64,000 nt of DNA, taken from contig JAUMIR010000005.1 in NCBI GenBank assembly GCA_030847615.1, forward strand, positions 61,965,001 to 62,029,000, written 5' to 3'. Position numbers and translations under genes: made by a program. Under the pieces are notes generated by a model. The model saw nothing but the letters and a program-made list of their open reading frames with translations, made no database searches and was not told where the DNA came from. This document shows, one piece after another, positions 22,047 to 32,700 of the stretch. The DNA comes from Gambelia wislizenii (Eukaryota > Chordata > Lepidosauria > Squamata > Crotaphytidae). Position 1 is the stretch's first letter. The number at the start of each line of letters is the position of its first letter.

Positions 22047-22377
22047 GGACTTTTTCAGACGCCTCTTACCGCGCAAGCAGCCTCTGGAGCAGTAACGAGG
22101 CTGCTGCGCGGCAAGAGGTCCATTTTGGATGACGCCGTTTCTCTCTTGGTGTTGTCCATGACTGTTGTGGCTAGCATTGAAGGCGTCCACGCTATTTTTC
22201 ACTCACGGAAGTTGTCTGTGAGTAAAAAATAGCGCGGCTGCCTTCAATGCTAGCTGCAAGAGTCACGGACAACGCCGAGAGAGAAATGGTGTCATCCAAA
22301 ATGGACCCCTTGCCATGTAGCAGCCTCGTTACTGCTCCGGAGGCTGCTTGCGCGGTAAGAGGCGTCTGAAAAAGTCC
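22047..22377. mobile_element. Fold-back DNA transposon, GGA-TTTTCAGA family, copy 2
   Basis: The left end GGACTTTTTCAGACGCCTCT is mirrored exactly by the right end AGAGGCGTCTGAAAAAGTCC. The inverted repeat continues through most of the element (GCAAGCAGCCTC, CATTTTGGATGAC, GCTAGCATTGAAGGC and their complements), leaving a small centre near 22,205. ATA flanks both ends (22,044-22,046 and 22,378-22,380). The arms are still very similar and CpG-bearing, so this copy is probably young. No coding sequence. Confidence 0.88.
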
Positions 22378-22389
22378 ATAGTGTCACCA

Positions 22390-23285
22390 GAAAGAAGCTC
22401 TGTGCGCAATGAGGCATGGTTTTCGGGCAATATGTATACCAAAAATATGCCCTGGGGAGGGGAAGTTTCATGGGTTGAAACAGTAGATTGCACAATGAGT
22501 TCCAGGAAAACTCCTGGTCTTGACAATAGGTGTCCAAAGATGGTAATGTGTTGCAAACTGCCTTAAATGTCTGATGACTGGATTCATAAAGCTTGAGCTG
22601 CCTCTTTTGATGGCTAAGTGATTGGGGAAGGGAAGCTCAAAACCTTCAAACAAAGGAATACTCCATCTGCTTAATGGCATCATTGTCTGTCACTTGGGTG
22701 TGTGGTGGCAATGTCCTTTTGACCTCAAATTTCCTCATACTTTGGACTTTGTCAGTAGTTCTTACTTTGGGTGATGCTTGGCATTCAGCACATCTCTGAA
22801 ACCTTACTGCTCTTCCCTGTGGAAGACCACATTAATAAGCCAAATTATTAGTAAGTCAACTCTGGGGGTTTTGGAGGTGGGGACACATTAGGGGTGCTAA
22901 CACCACAGGGTGAAGTGGCCCCGTAACTAATGGAGCTGCATGGATGGTCCTATTTCTGTTTATGCCAAGTCCAGGGCAGGAGTGCCAGCCTCCTCTGGCT
23001 CTATCTGAGACCTATTAGCTCCCCTCTTCCTTATCCTTCAGCCAGGAGGTGACTATGGGTACAGAGCTCCTGTGATCAAGAACCCTGAAATGGTCAGGCT
23101 CGTGTTCACAGGATTTCTGTACCCACATTCTGCCAAACGTGGTTACAAAGCCATCCTCAGATCTTCATGCTCAATTTGTAAAGGTCTATCTCACTTCTAG
23201 GTGCTTGAGGATTGGACATAAATGCATAGTCACATCTCTCTTCCCAGGTTTAGCCTTCCATAAGTGTTAAAGCAAATGACTGTGC
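22390..23285. other. Unassigned region
   Basis: No recognisable coding sequence or repeat; short open frames only. Confidence 0.4.
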
Positions 23286-23289
23286 AAGA

Positions 23290-23645
23290 CTGTTGCTGTT
23301 GTTAACTGCTGTCAAGTTGGCTTTGACTTATAGTGACCTTATGAATGAGAGACCTCCAAGTCAACCTGTCATCAGCAGCCCAGCTGACATCTTGTAAACT
23401 CATGGTCGTGGGTTCCTTGATTCAGTCTATCCTTCTATAATGGGGTCATCCTCTTTTCCTACTGCCTTCTACCTTACCAAGCATCATTGTCTTTTCTAGT
23501 GAGTCATGTCTTCTTATGATATGTCCAAAGTATGAAAGTCGCAGTTTAGTCATCTTGGTTTCTAAAGTTCAGGTTTGATTTGCTCCAAGACCCATTTATT
23601 TGTCTTTTTAGCAGTCTACGGTATCCGTAGAACTCTTCCCCAGCA
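23290..23645 (-). mobile_element. Bov-B LINE 3' fragment
   Basis: Parallel to the copy at 7,118-7,480: CTTTTTAGCAGTCTACGGTA, GTCTTTTCTAGTGAGTCATG and AGTATGAAAGTCGCAGTTTA recur with small changes. In minus sense these encode the end of the Bov-B polymerase (the IPWTAKKTN and LEKTIMLGK region). The 3' end at 23,290-23,335 again shows the SINE-like tail. Heavily mutated. Confidence 0.82.
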
Positions 23646-23856
23646 CCACCTTTCAAATGAGTTGATTATACAGTGTATTACTCTAGAGAGAACTTTTTGG
23701 TATATAGACTCTTGAGACCAAGACTCCAGGTGGACATCATGAAAAGACTGACTGGTCAGCAATGGACATACTTTATTTATCCTGTGATAAGTATCTTGCA
23801 ACAGTTACGTATTTTTGTAAATCAGTGATCAATATGTGTGTTCTTTCTTACAATGT

Positions 23857-24072
23857 TGGTTGTTGTTTCAAGATTACTTTTATTTATGGCGACCCTATCA
23901 TAAGTTTTTCTTGGCAAGATTTATTCAGAGGAGGTTTGTAATTGCTTTCTTCTGAAGCAAGGGAGCCTGACTTGACCAAAGTCATGCACTATGTTTCTCT
24001 GCCTCAGTGGGGATTTGAACCCTTGTCTCCCAGAGCCATAGTCCATTACTCAAACAACTATACCATACCTGG
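23857..24072 (-). mobile_element. Sauria SINE
   Basis: In minus sense: tRNA-like head with GTTTGAGTAATGGACTATGG and a B box GGGTTCAAATCCCC, then the CCAAGAAAAACTTATGATAG body, the GGTCGCCATAAAT-type segment and a CAAC-rich tail at 23,857. Layout is that of the known tRNA-derived Sauria SINE with Bov-B-like 3' end. Confidence 0.85.
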
Positions 24073-24250
24073 TCTCTGGTATTATCATGATATTATGAAC
24101 TTTACATCCTTTTTTTGACAATAATTCTTGCAATGTTTTAAGGCAGGGCTTTTATTTACATCCACATGTTATAGTTGAGGCTGAAACGTTGTGTTGTTGA
24201 ACTTCCTAGCTCATAGTTCACTCTTTTTTTTTTACACTGTGCTATACTAC

Positions 24251-24861
24251 AGATTTTTTCAGATGGGGCCAAACACCCCATTCCTGCCCCGCCACCTCCA
24301 TTCCCGTTCCTGCCGCAGAATAAGGTAAAAACGTTTGCACACTTACCTTGATTCCATGGCAGGAACTTTCTCCCCCTCACCTCGCTCTCCAGGAGTAAAT
24401 GCAGCTATCGTAAGGCTGCATTTACGACCTGGAAAGCAAATCTCGCACATTCTCGCGAGAGAACAATGCGAGGGAAATTCAAAACTAAAACGTCAAAAAT
24501 GCATTTAAACAGTACACCAAGCACAAAAAAAACACACACACCCCCAAGTAACCCAGGGAGGGGAAAAAAGGGGGTGCAACTTACCTGGATGTCCCCATCC
24601 TTGCCCAGAAGTGTTCAGAATGGACTTCTCCCCGGCAGCTATCATTGCGGGAGAGGAACAGGGCACCTTTTAGACCACCCTGATTCCATGGCAGAAATGG
24701 AATGGGTGGTCTAATAATGATGTTCCCCCATGATTAGAATATCACAGGAGAAACTGGAACAGGAAAGGTACAGAAAAAGGGCAACGTCATCTGAAAGGGA
24801 GGCTTTTTCTCGACACTGTTCCATGCCTCCCACGGAATAATTAGCCCATCTGAAAAAGTCC
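24251..24861. mobile_element. Fold-back DNA transposon, GGA-TTTTCAGA family, copy 3 (long form)
   Basis: Ends AGATTTTTTCAGATGGGGC and GCCCATCTGAAAAAGTCC are inverted repeats flanked by TAC on both sides (24,248-24,250 and 24,862-24,864). The interior shares AAGTAACCCAGGGAGG .. AACTTACCTGGATGTCCCC with the copies at 37,214 and, reversed, 54,057, so these three form a long-form subfamily of about 600 bp. No transposase-like frame. Confidence 0.85.
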
Positions 24862-24869
24862 TACAATCA

Positions 24870-25670
24870 CTATGGGCATTTCCAAATCCACAATCTGGCA
24901 ATATGTTTATTAGGAAAAAGCACACTTGGAATTCCATCAAACTTGAAGAAGCAAATGGTGAGTTCATAAGCTTGTTAATTATTTTGTGACATGTTGGTTG
25001 TTCCTGGTAGAGATACTACCTCAGTATGTTTAGCTACAATGATCCATATTCTGCTAAACTCCAAGATGATCCAACATGAACATCCTTGAAGTTACTCTGG
25101 CAGATGATTTGGAAATTAGAACTAGTGTTGAATTTTGCTGCTAGCTCTGACTGGTTTATCTGGATGCAGCCATATTTCATCTCTGAAAGAATTAAATTAG
25201 TTACCTATTTGTTTCCAAGCCCAGGGTGTTGGTACTCACCTCTGAAGTCTTAAATGGTTTTACTGAACTCAACTATCTGCTTGAGTACCTTCTTCTGTTT
25301 CAACCATTCTGTGAACTCACTTTGTCAGATGATGCCCTACCCCAAGTTCTATCTATAGGACAACTACATTATGAACCTATGAAAGAGAGGAACCTTTCAC
25401 TATCTATTCTAATGTTCTGGAATAGGAAAAGCAAAGAATTACTTTTTTAAAAGTAGTAGTAATAGCAAGGAAGTACTTTGAAACTGAACTGTAATAATAA
25501 AATAACTATAAAAACAAAGGTAACAAAAGAGTATTGTGGCCACCTTCAGTTGTAAAAAGTTTATGTTGGTATACATTTGCATGGCACATGGCCCACTTTA
25601 TCAGACTAATATGGCTACTCCCCTAGAAATAAAAACAAATGTTTTCAACTGAATTAATGTTATAATGTAT
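24870..25670. other. Unassigned region
   Basis: Mostly unrecognised AT-rich sequence. 25,547-25,625 (GTTGGTATACATTTGCATGG .. ATCAGACTAATATGGCTACT) may be a decayed relative of the repeat in the arms of the 2,816-3,474 element. Confidence 0.35.
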
Positions 25671-25677
25671 ATGTCTT

Positions 25678-25778
25678 TGCCTTCAAGTCACCTGTTGACT
25701 TATGGCAACCCAATGATTAATAGGCAAGGAATACTCAGAGGTGGTTTTGCCAGTTCCTTCTTTTGAAATATCACCTGG
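25678..25778 (-). mobile_element. 5S-derived Sauria SINE, 3' half (split by L1)
   Basis: In minus sense this is the back part of a 5S SINE: a body with GGAACTGGCAAAACCACCTC and a tail ending CAGGTGACTTGAAGGCAAAG. It stops at the 14-bp L1 target site; its front half lies 10.5 kb away at 36,285-36,366. Confidence 0.88.
25765..25778. repeat. L1 target-site duplication, left copy
   Basis: GAAATATCACCTGG, identical to 36,285-36,298. It falls within the 5S SINE and marks where the L1 inserted. Confidence 0.95.
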
Positions 25779-28084
25779 TATTTGACTTCCGGTTGGCTAT
25801 GGCATCGCAGCAGAACTTTCACTGAGGAGCTCTCAGTGAAAGTTTGGCAGCACGGAGTTTGCAGCCTGATCTTTGACAGCTAGGATTGGCAAAACTTATC
25901 TCCTGGCACGGAGAAAATGAAGGGGCTCACAAAGATCCAGTGCCTGCTCAGATCGTCCCCAGGGGACCAACTTCGTAAGGTGTTGGGACAGGGAGATGGA
26001 GCAGAGGGGATTGGAGTAATCCACCACCACGTGTCTGCAGCCGAAGATTCTTGGCACAAGTGCCGCCATCAATTTTAAAGTAAGCACTGTAAATAGTTTC
26101 ACTTATGGGAGAATCCAGCTTTACTCATGATCAGTGAATGCCTGATCATTTAAATTTCACACGCAGATTAACTAATTTCTTCGTGGGAAAATTAATAATG
26201 GACAGTGCTTTGATGACTGTATCTCACCCATGATATTCACTATTACATTACAAGGATACAAAAGGATACAAAAGAGGAGAGAGGGGACTGAGTATATTAA
26301 AAAAATCTCTTCTATCCTTATCAAGCTGAATGGACAGTACTATTTGGATACAATGTTACTGATCATGGATTAGCGTTCTGCAATATGTACTGTGGAGAAC
26401 TGAGACTCATATGGCAGTGACACATGGCAGAGCATTTTTCTTCTGAGATTTGAAATCAATTTTGGGGGGAAATAGCGGCATAATCTGTCTTTAAAAGCTT
26501 GACCAGCAGACTTAGTTGACTTGAAATCTAGGAACTGAACTGTTGAATAGTTAAATTGGACAGAGGATGCATACAGATCCGGCATGGGGAGAATAAAAGG
26601 AGAGTAAGAAAACAATATGGCGTTAAACTGACTGTTCAACGAACAGAGTGACAGTAAAAAAAAATCAGCTGGCGACGTGACAAGAAAGACTAAGGAAGGG
26701 ACGGGACAGCTCAGCATGGCAAGTGAGGATGGAAGGCGAGTGAACTGGAAATACGGAATGGATCAGAAGGAAGGGACTGTAAGGACTGTAAGATTGCAAG
26801 AGCGGCAGAGTGGCAGATTCTGACTTGACAGAACGGGGAGTTAAAGGAAAGAAAGAAAAAAAAACCAGGGACTCTGTACAGCTCTTGGGACTAGAAATTT
26901 ATTCATTTAAAAGAAGGTCCATATTCGAATTTGATTGTATTGGGGAAGGGGTCATCAGGAAGACAGGGAAGTGGAGATATTGGGAGTGAATACAGCTGGG
27001 TTGCAATAACTAAGGAAAAGAGCAGCAAGATTGAATAACAAGATTGAATAGAAAAGAGGGGAAGGTTAAGGGGCTATCAAGGATTATAAGGGGATATCAA
27101 GAGGTGGGAAAAGGAGAAAAGGGAAGGAGAAGAGGGGTTATTTAGACGGAGGAGAGACAACGAAGGAGGGGTGTAAGTGAACTGAAGAGAAGGCAAAAGG
27201 AGAAATGCGGAGTGGACTGAATGGAAGGGAATATCCAGAGCGAATAGATAAAAGCTTGCTAATTGTATAGAGTGTATCGATTGGACTGAAGGGTGTTTGT
27301 ATGTTAATAGGTTTATAGAATAGTGAAGAAGATGGGTGGTAACTAAGTGAAGTTTAGAGAAGGTTTACAGAAAGTAAAGAAGGTGTGGGGAAGTAGATAG
27401 GAGCGTGTATAGAGGAGAAGACAAGAGAAATGGAAAGCAGTGTATCAGGAAGAGGGAGAGAAAGGGAAAAAAGCAGTAGAGAATACTTTCAGAAGTATAG
27501 AGACAGAAAGGAACGAGTTAAGAAGGGATAGGTGGAGGAGCAGAGGAATTGGGGTTACCTTGTTGAAATAGAGAAAAAGTAGTAGGAAAGTATACTGTGG
27601 TTTGTTATTACTATTGTGGTTGATTATAAGGGAGATTCCTGACATCTCTGGGGGACAGAGAGTGGGTTAATAGGATTGGGTATAAGGAAGCAGTTGAAGG
27701 GGCAATTAGGAAGACAGAAGGGGGGAGGAGTTGGGAAGGAAGAGGTGTGGAAGTGAAGTAGGGGAGGGGAACGGAGGGGCAAGGGAGGGAAGGGGGAGGG
27801 GAAGACAAGGGGAGGGGAAGGGAAGGGTGGTTGTGGGAGAGAGGGGGGTGGATGAGAGAGGGGGAAGAATTTATAATCCATTGAAATACACCTGTGTGTT
27901 TAATAATAATATATTGACATCAAATCCCAATGTATTGAGGTTAGTCATTTAATCTGATTTATTGAAAGTGAGAAACTGAAAGACTGAGAAACTGAGTTAT
28001 TGAATCACTAACTGAGTTACTGAGTTACTGTACTATATTAGGATATAGAGATATATTGGGACTTAATGAAATATTGAGATATTG

Positions 28085-28092
28085 TGATATAC

Positions 28093-28126
<34 letters not shown>
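28085..28126. repeat. (TA)n microsatellite in the L1 5' region
   Basis: ATACATATACATATATATAT continuing as pure TA for about 40 bases. Confidence 0.95.
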
Positions 28127-28132
<6 letters not shown>

Positions 28133-28289
28133 GAGATTTAATTCAATACTTTACTAATTTCAGTTTAATTCAGTTTTAGGGTTTACCTTGACTGTTGCTT
28201 ATTTTTGTGCTACTGTTTACTTCTGGGCTTCTTCTTCACCACTTGTCATCTGTTTGAACTGTTGTCCTCTTCTTCCAACTATCCTATCC

Positions 28290-28309
28290 CCTAGTGTTTT
28301 CTTTTCTTT

Positions 28310-28358
<49 letters not shown>

Positions 28359-28450
28359 CCTCTCTCTCTCTCTTTTACTACCTTTTTTCCTTTTCTTCCT
28401 TCTCTTTCTTATTCCTTTCCTCTCCCCCTTCCCTTTCCCAGTCTCCTCTC
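28290..28450. repeat. Polypyrimidine tract (CT/TTTC)
   Basis: CT-rich low-complexity DNA within the L1 5' region, including runs of TCTCTC and CTTTCTTTCTTTC and a C-rich right end. Translations of it are spurious. Confidence 0.9.
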
Positions 28451-28801
28451 CCCTCCCCCCCTTTCTTGGGAGAAGGGAGAAGTTTAAGAGTGACAGATTG
28501 AAGTGATAGACTGATGTTTTTCTGTTTTTGTTGAAATTGTGAAGGATTGAATATTGGAAGGGGGAATTTATAACTTTAAATTTTTATCGACTGGCATTAC
28601 TAAATCTGCTTAATACAGTCTATTATCTAGAGGATTGCAATAAAAAGTAAAGGAAGGGAGAGACAGGAGGAAGAAAGCCTAGTGAATACAAGTAAACAGT
28701 TAAAAGAGAATAATTTGGATTTTCTGAGGGAGGGCGAGGGAGGGAAAGGGAGGGGAGGTGTGAGTGGTTAGTGGGAGTGTATTAGATTAACGTATACAGT
28801 T

Positions 28802-29762
28802 ATGGCAGCAAAAAGGACAACACAAACTGCAATACAAACAATGAGGAGGTCATCTGACCCAAATTTATCACCTATTTTAGAAGAACTGAAACTATTACAA
28901 ACTAAAATAAAAGAAATGAAATCTGAAATAAAATAAAGACATGAAGAAGGAATTGAAAGGGATAAAAGAATCAATTGAAAAGATTACGATAGATTCGAAG
29001 CAACTAAAAGACAAGATGGATGTATTAGAGACTAGAATGGAACAAGTCGAAAGAAAAACAAGTCTTCTGGAGGATGCACAAGAACAGGAATTGGATGAAC
29101 GTAGTCTTCAAGAACTAAAATGGAGGGAGAACTGTATCAAGATAAGAGGGATAAAGGAACAAGCAAATGAAGATTTATATAAATTCTTGATTCCTAAACT
29201 AGCTAAATTTGTGGAAAAGACCAAGACACAGTTTGAATGGGAGGTAGATAAAATTTACAGAATTTCCTCAAAAGTGGCTCGACAAAGAAATCTCCCAAAG
29301 GATATAGTAGTTTATTTTGTAAGAAAAAAAATGAGAGATATGATTTTGCAACAAAATTACATGAATAAATTTCAAGTGGAGGGGTCAGAGGTCACAATAT
29401 ATAAGGATATCCCAATGAGTATTTTGAGAAAAAGGAGAAACTATAACATTTTGACAACTCATTTTAAACAAATGGGAGTTCCATATAGATGGGAGAAACT
29501 GGAGGGAATTTCTTTTAAATTTAAACAAAAAAATTTCAAAATAGATACAGTGAAAAAAATGGAGGAATTTATGGAGAAATACAAGAAAGATTTGAAACCT
29601 AAATTTAAACACACACAAGAGACACAGGACCAAATTGATAAGAAGGAGGAGAATGGAGAACAGAAGACAGAAGACAGAGAGGATAATAAAGAAGACTCAA
29701 CTGAAGAGGGGAAGGAGGAAGAAGAGATAGAAGAAGAAATTGAGGAAGACATTGCTGAGTAA
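28802..29762 (+). pseudogene. L1 ORF1 (RNA-binding chaperone), frameshifted
   Basis: The likely start is ATG at 28,802 (MAAKRTTQT), but this frame meets TAA near 28,934. The main frame, open from 28,941 to the stop at 29,760, holds 273 residues; one extra base in the A-rich stretch just before it explains the break. In the 273-residue part, residues 1-60 are charged heptads typical of the trimerising coiled coil. Residues about 62-150 are the RRM-like domain (NCIKIRGI at 63-70, DIVVYF at 121-126). Residues about 150-215 are the C-terminal domain, and the last 50 are strongly acidic. ORF1 proteins coat L1 RNA as trimers. ORF2 begins 27 bp after the stop. Confidence 0.9.
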
Positions 29763-29789
29763 TAGTGTCTAAACCAAAACTAAAGTAAG

Positions 29790-32700
29790 ATGACACTTAA
29801 ATTTATAACGTGGAATGTCAAAGGATTAAATTTGCCTGAAAAAAGAAAGAAAATCTTTCACACTTTGGGGAGGAAAAAATATGGAATAGTATGCCTTCAA
29901 GAAACACACATTAAACAAGATGATGTGAGACTGTTAAAAAACAAAAAGCTGGGTAACGAATTTGTATCAGCAAGTAAGGACAAGAAAAAAGGAGGAGTGG
30001 TGTTATATGTAAATCACAAATTACAAGCGGTAGAACTCTTTAAAGATACAAATGGACACTACATCGGATTGGAGGTAATTATACAAAGTACTAAGACACT
30101 AATAATTGGACTTTATACTCTATTGGAAAATAAGTCTAAATTTTATGAAGAACTAATGTTGAAAATAATGTCATATAGCTATGATAGAATCATCTTGATG
30201 GGAGATTGGAATGGCGTGATTTCGCCAGCACTTGATAGAAAATCAACAAAAAAAATCAAATTGACACAAGGAAAACTACCACGTTCATTTGAGATTATGA
30301 GAAATAATTTAGGACTACTGGAAGCTTGGAGATATTTATACAACGATGCAAAGGATTATACCTTCTACGCGGACAGACATAAATCTTTTTCGAGAATAGA
30401 CTTTTTTATGGTATCTAAAAATATCTGTAACTTAATACAAAAGGTGGAAATCCTCCCAAGAATTTGGACTGACCATAAACCAGTGACACTAGAAATAAAA
30501 GAAAGAAGAACAGAATACAACTGGAGGCTTAACGATTATTTATTGCAGCACGAAGAAATGCTTAACAAAGCCAAGGAGACTTTTAAATGTTATTTTGAGG
30601 AAAATTTAAATGATCAAGTGAGTGTTTATAGCACTTAGGAGGCATCAAAAGCGGTTATGAGAGGGTTTTTCATAAAGCAAGCTGCTAAAATAAAAAAGAA
30701 GAAATTGGAAAGAATATCAAAACTGAGCAGATCATTAAACAGAGAGTCTGTGAACATTTAGAAGGCAATGCCATAATCACAAAAAGTCAACATGGGTTTC
30801 AGAGAAACAAGTCATGCCAGACTAATCTGATCTCTTTTTTTATAAAGTTACCAGCTTGGTAGATGAAGGGAATGCTGTGGTCATCGCATACCTTGATTTC
30901 AGTAAGGCCTTTGACAAGGTTCCCCATGACATTCTTGCAAACAAGCTTGTAAAATGTGGGCTAGACAAGTTAACTGTTCAATGGATTTGTAATTGGTTGA
31001 CCGGCTGAACCCAAAGGGTGCTCAGCAGTGGCTCCTCTTCGTCTTGGAAAGATGTGACCAGTGGGGTGCCACAGGGTTCTGTCCTGGGCCCAGTGCTATT
31101 CAACATCTTTATCAATGACTTGGATGAGGGAATTAGGGGCATACTTATCAAATTTGCAGATGACACCAAATTAGGAGGAGTAGCTAATACCCTAGAGGAC
31201 AGGATCAAAATTCAAAATGACCTGGCTAGACTGGAGAGCTGGGCCAAAGCTAACAAAATGAAATTCAATACGGAGAAATGTAAAGTACTGCATTTAGGGC
31301 GGAAAAATGAAATGCATAAATATAGGATGGGAGAGACCTGGCTGAATGAGACTACGTGCAAAAGGGATCTAGGAGTCCTAGTAGACCACAAGTTGAACAT
31401 GAGCCAACAGTGTGATGCGGCAGCTAAAAAGGCCAATGCGATTTTGGGCTGTATCAATAGAAGTATATTGTCTAGATCAAGGGAAGTAATAGTGCCACTC
31501 TATTCTGCCTTGGTCAGACCTCACTTAGAATACTGTGTCCAGTTCTGGGCACCACAATTCAAAAAGGATATTGACAAATTGGAGCGTGTCCAGAGAAGGG
31601 CAACTAAAATGGTGAAAGGTCTGGAAATGATGCCTTATGAGGAGAGACTTAGGGAGCTGGGTATGTTTAGCCTGGAAAAAAGACGGTTAAGAGGTGATAT
31701 GATAGCCCTGTTTAAGTATTTGAAGGGATGTCACGCTGAGGATGGAGCAGGCTTGTTTTCTGCTGCTCCAGAGACTGGAACACGGAGCAAGGGATGCAAA
31801 CTCCAGGAAGAGAGATTCCACCTCAACATGAGGAGGAAATTTTTGACAGTAAGAGCTGTTCGGCAGTGGAACACACTCCCTTGGAGCGTGGTGGGGTCTC
31901 CTTTCTTGGAGGTCTTTAAACAGAGGCTGGATTGCCATCTGTCGGAGATGCTTTGATCAAGATTTCCTGCATGGCAGGGGGGTTGGACTGGATGGCCCTC
32001 GTGGTCTCTTCCAACTCTGCAATTCTATGATTCTATGAATGAAAAATAAGAGAAAAAGAAAAGGAATTATAATCAGCTCCTTACAATGAAACTATATTAA
32101 CAGAAATCAAAATCCTACAAGAACAACTTTCACTTCTGACATTAGAAGAAATGTGGAAAAAACTACAGTACATCAAACAATACCATTTTGAAAAATCAAG
32201 TAAACCAGGTAGATGGCTTGTGCTTAAATTACAGAAAAAGAAAGAAAAAAATTATATTGCTAAAATAAAAGAAGGAAAACAATTATTTACAGATCAAGAC
32301 AAAATTAAGAATGTTTTCAAGAACTCCTTTACATCGCTGTACAAGAACCATAAAGCACCACTAGGAGATTTAGAATCTTTTTTGCGTAATGAGCCACTTC
32401 CAGAATTTACAGAAGATTAAGAAACATAGTCTTAACCAACCAATAACAGTAACTGAAATCATAGAAGCAATTAGAAGACTTAAGTTGGGGAAAGCTCCTG
32501 GACCTGATGGCTTTATACCAAAATATTACCAATGTATGGAAGAGATTCTAATTAACCCCTTTCAGAGAGTATTAGAAGAAATTAAAAAAGGCTCTATCCC
32601 CAACTCGTGGAAAGAAGCGAATATTATTTTATTACATAAAGAGAACGTGACCCTCAAGATCCAAAAAATTACCGACCCATATCACTGTTAAATGTTGATT

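Larger units (their letters stand above)
25779..28801 (+). promoter_or_regulatory. L1 5' untranslated region, purine-rich
   Basis: About 3 kb without coding features before ORF1. L1 5' regions carry an internal RNA polymerase II promoter, which I infer here but cannot locate. 26,690-27,880 is strongly biased to A and G on the plus strand. A (TA)n run lies at about 28,085-28,126 and a pyrimidine-rich run of CT and TTTC at 28,290-28,450. The region is long for an L1 5' end. Confidence 0.7.

Noticed and set aside
31018..31956. 312-codon intact frame as a functional host gene
   Set aside because: It is the C-terminal part of a 5'-truncated CR1 polymerase lying inside L1 ORF2, with its start falling after the motif A region.
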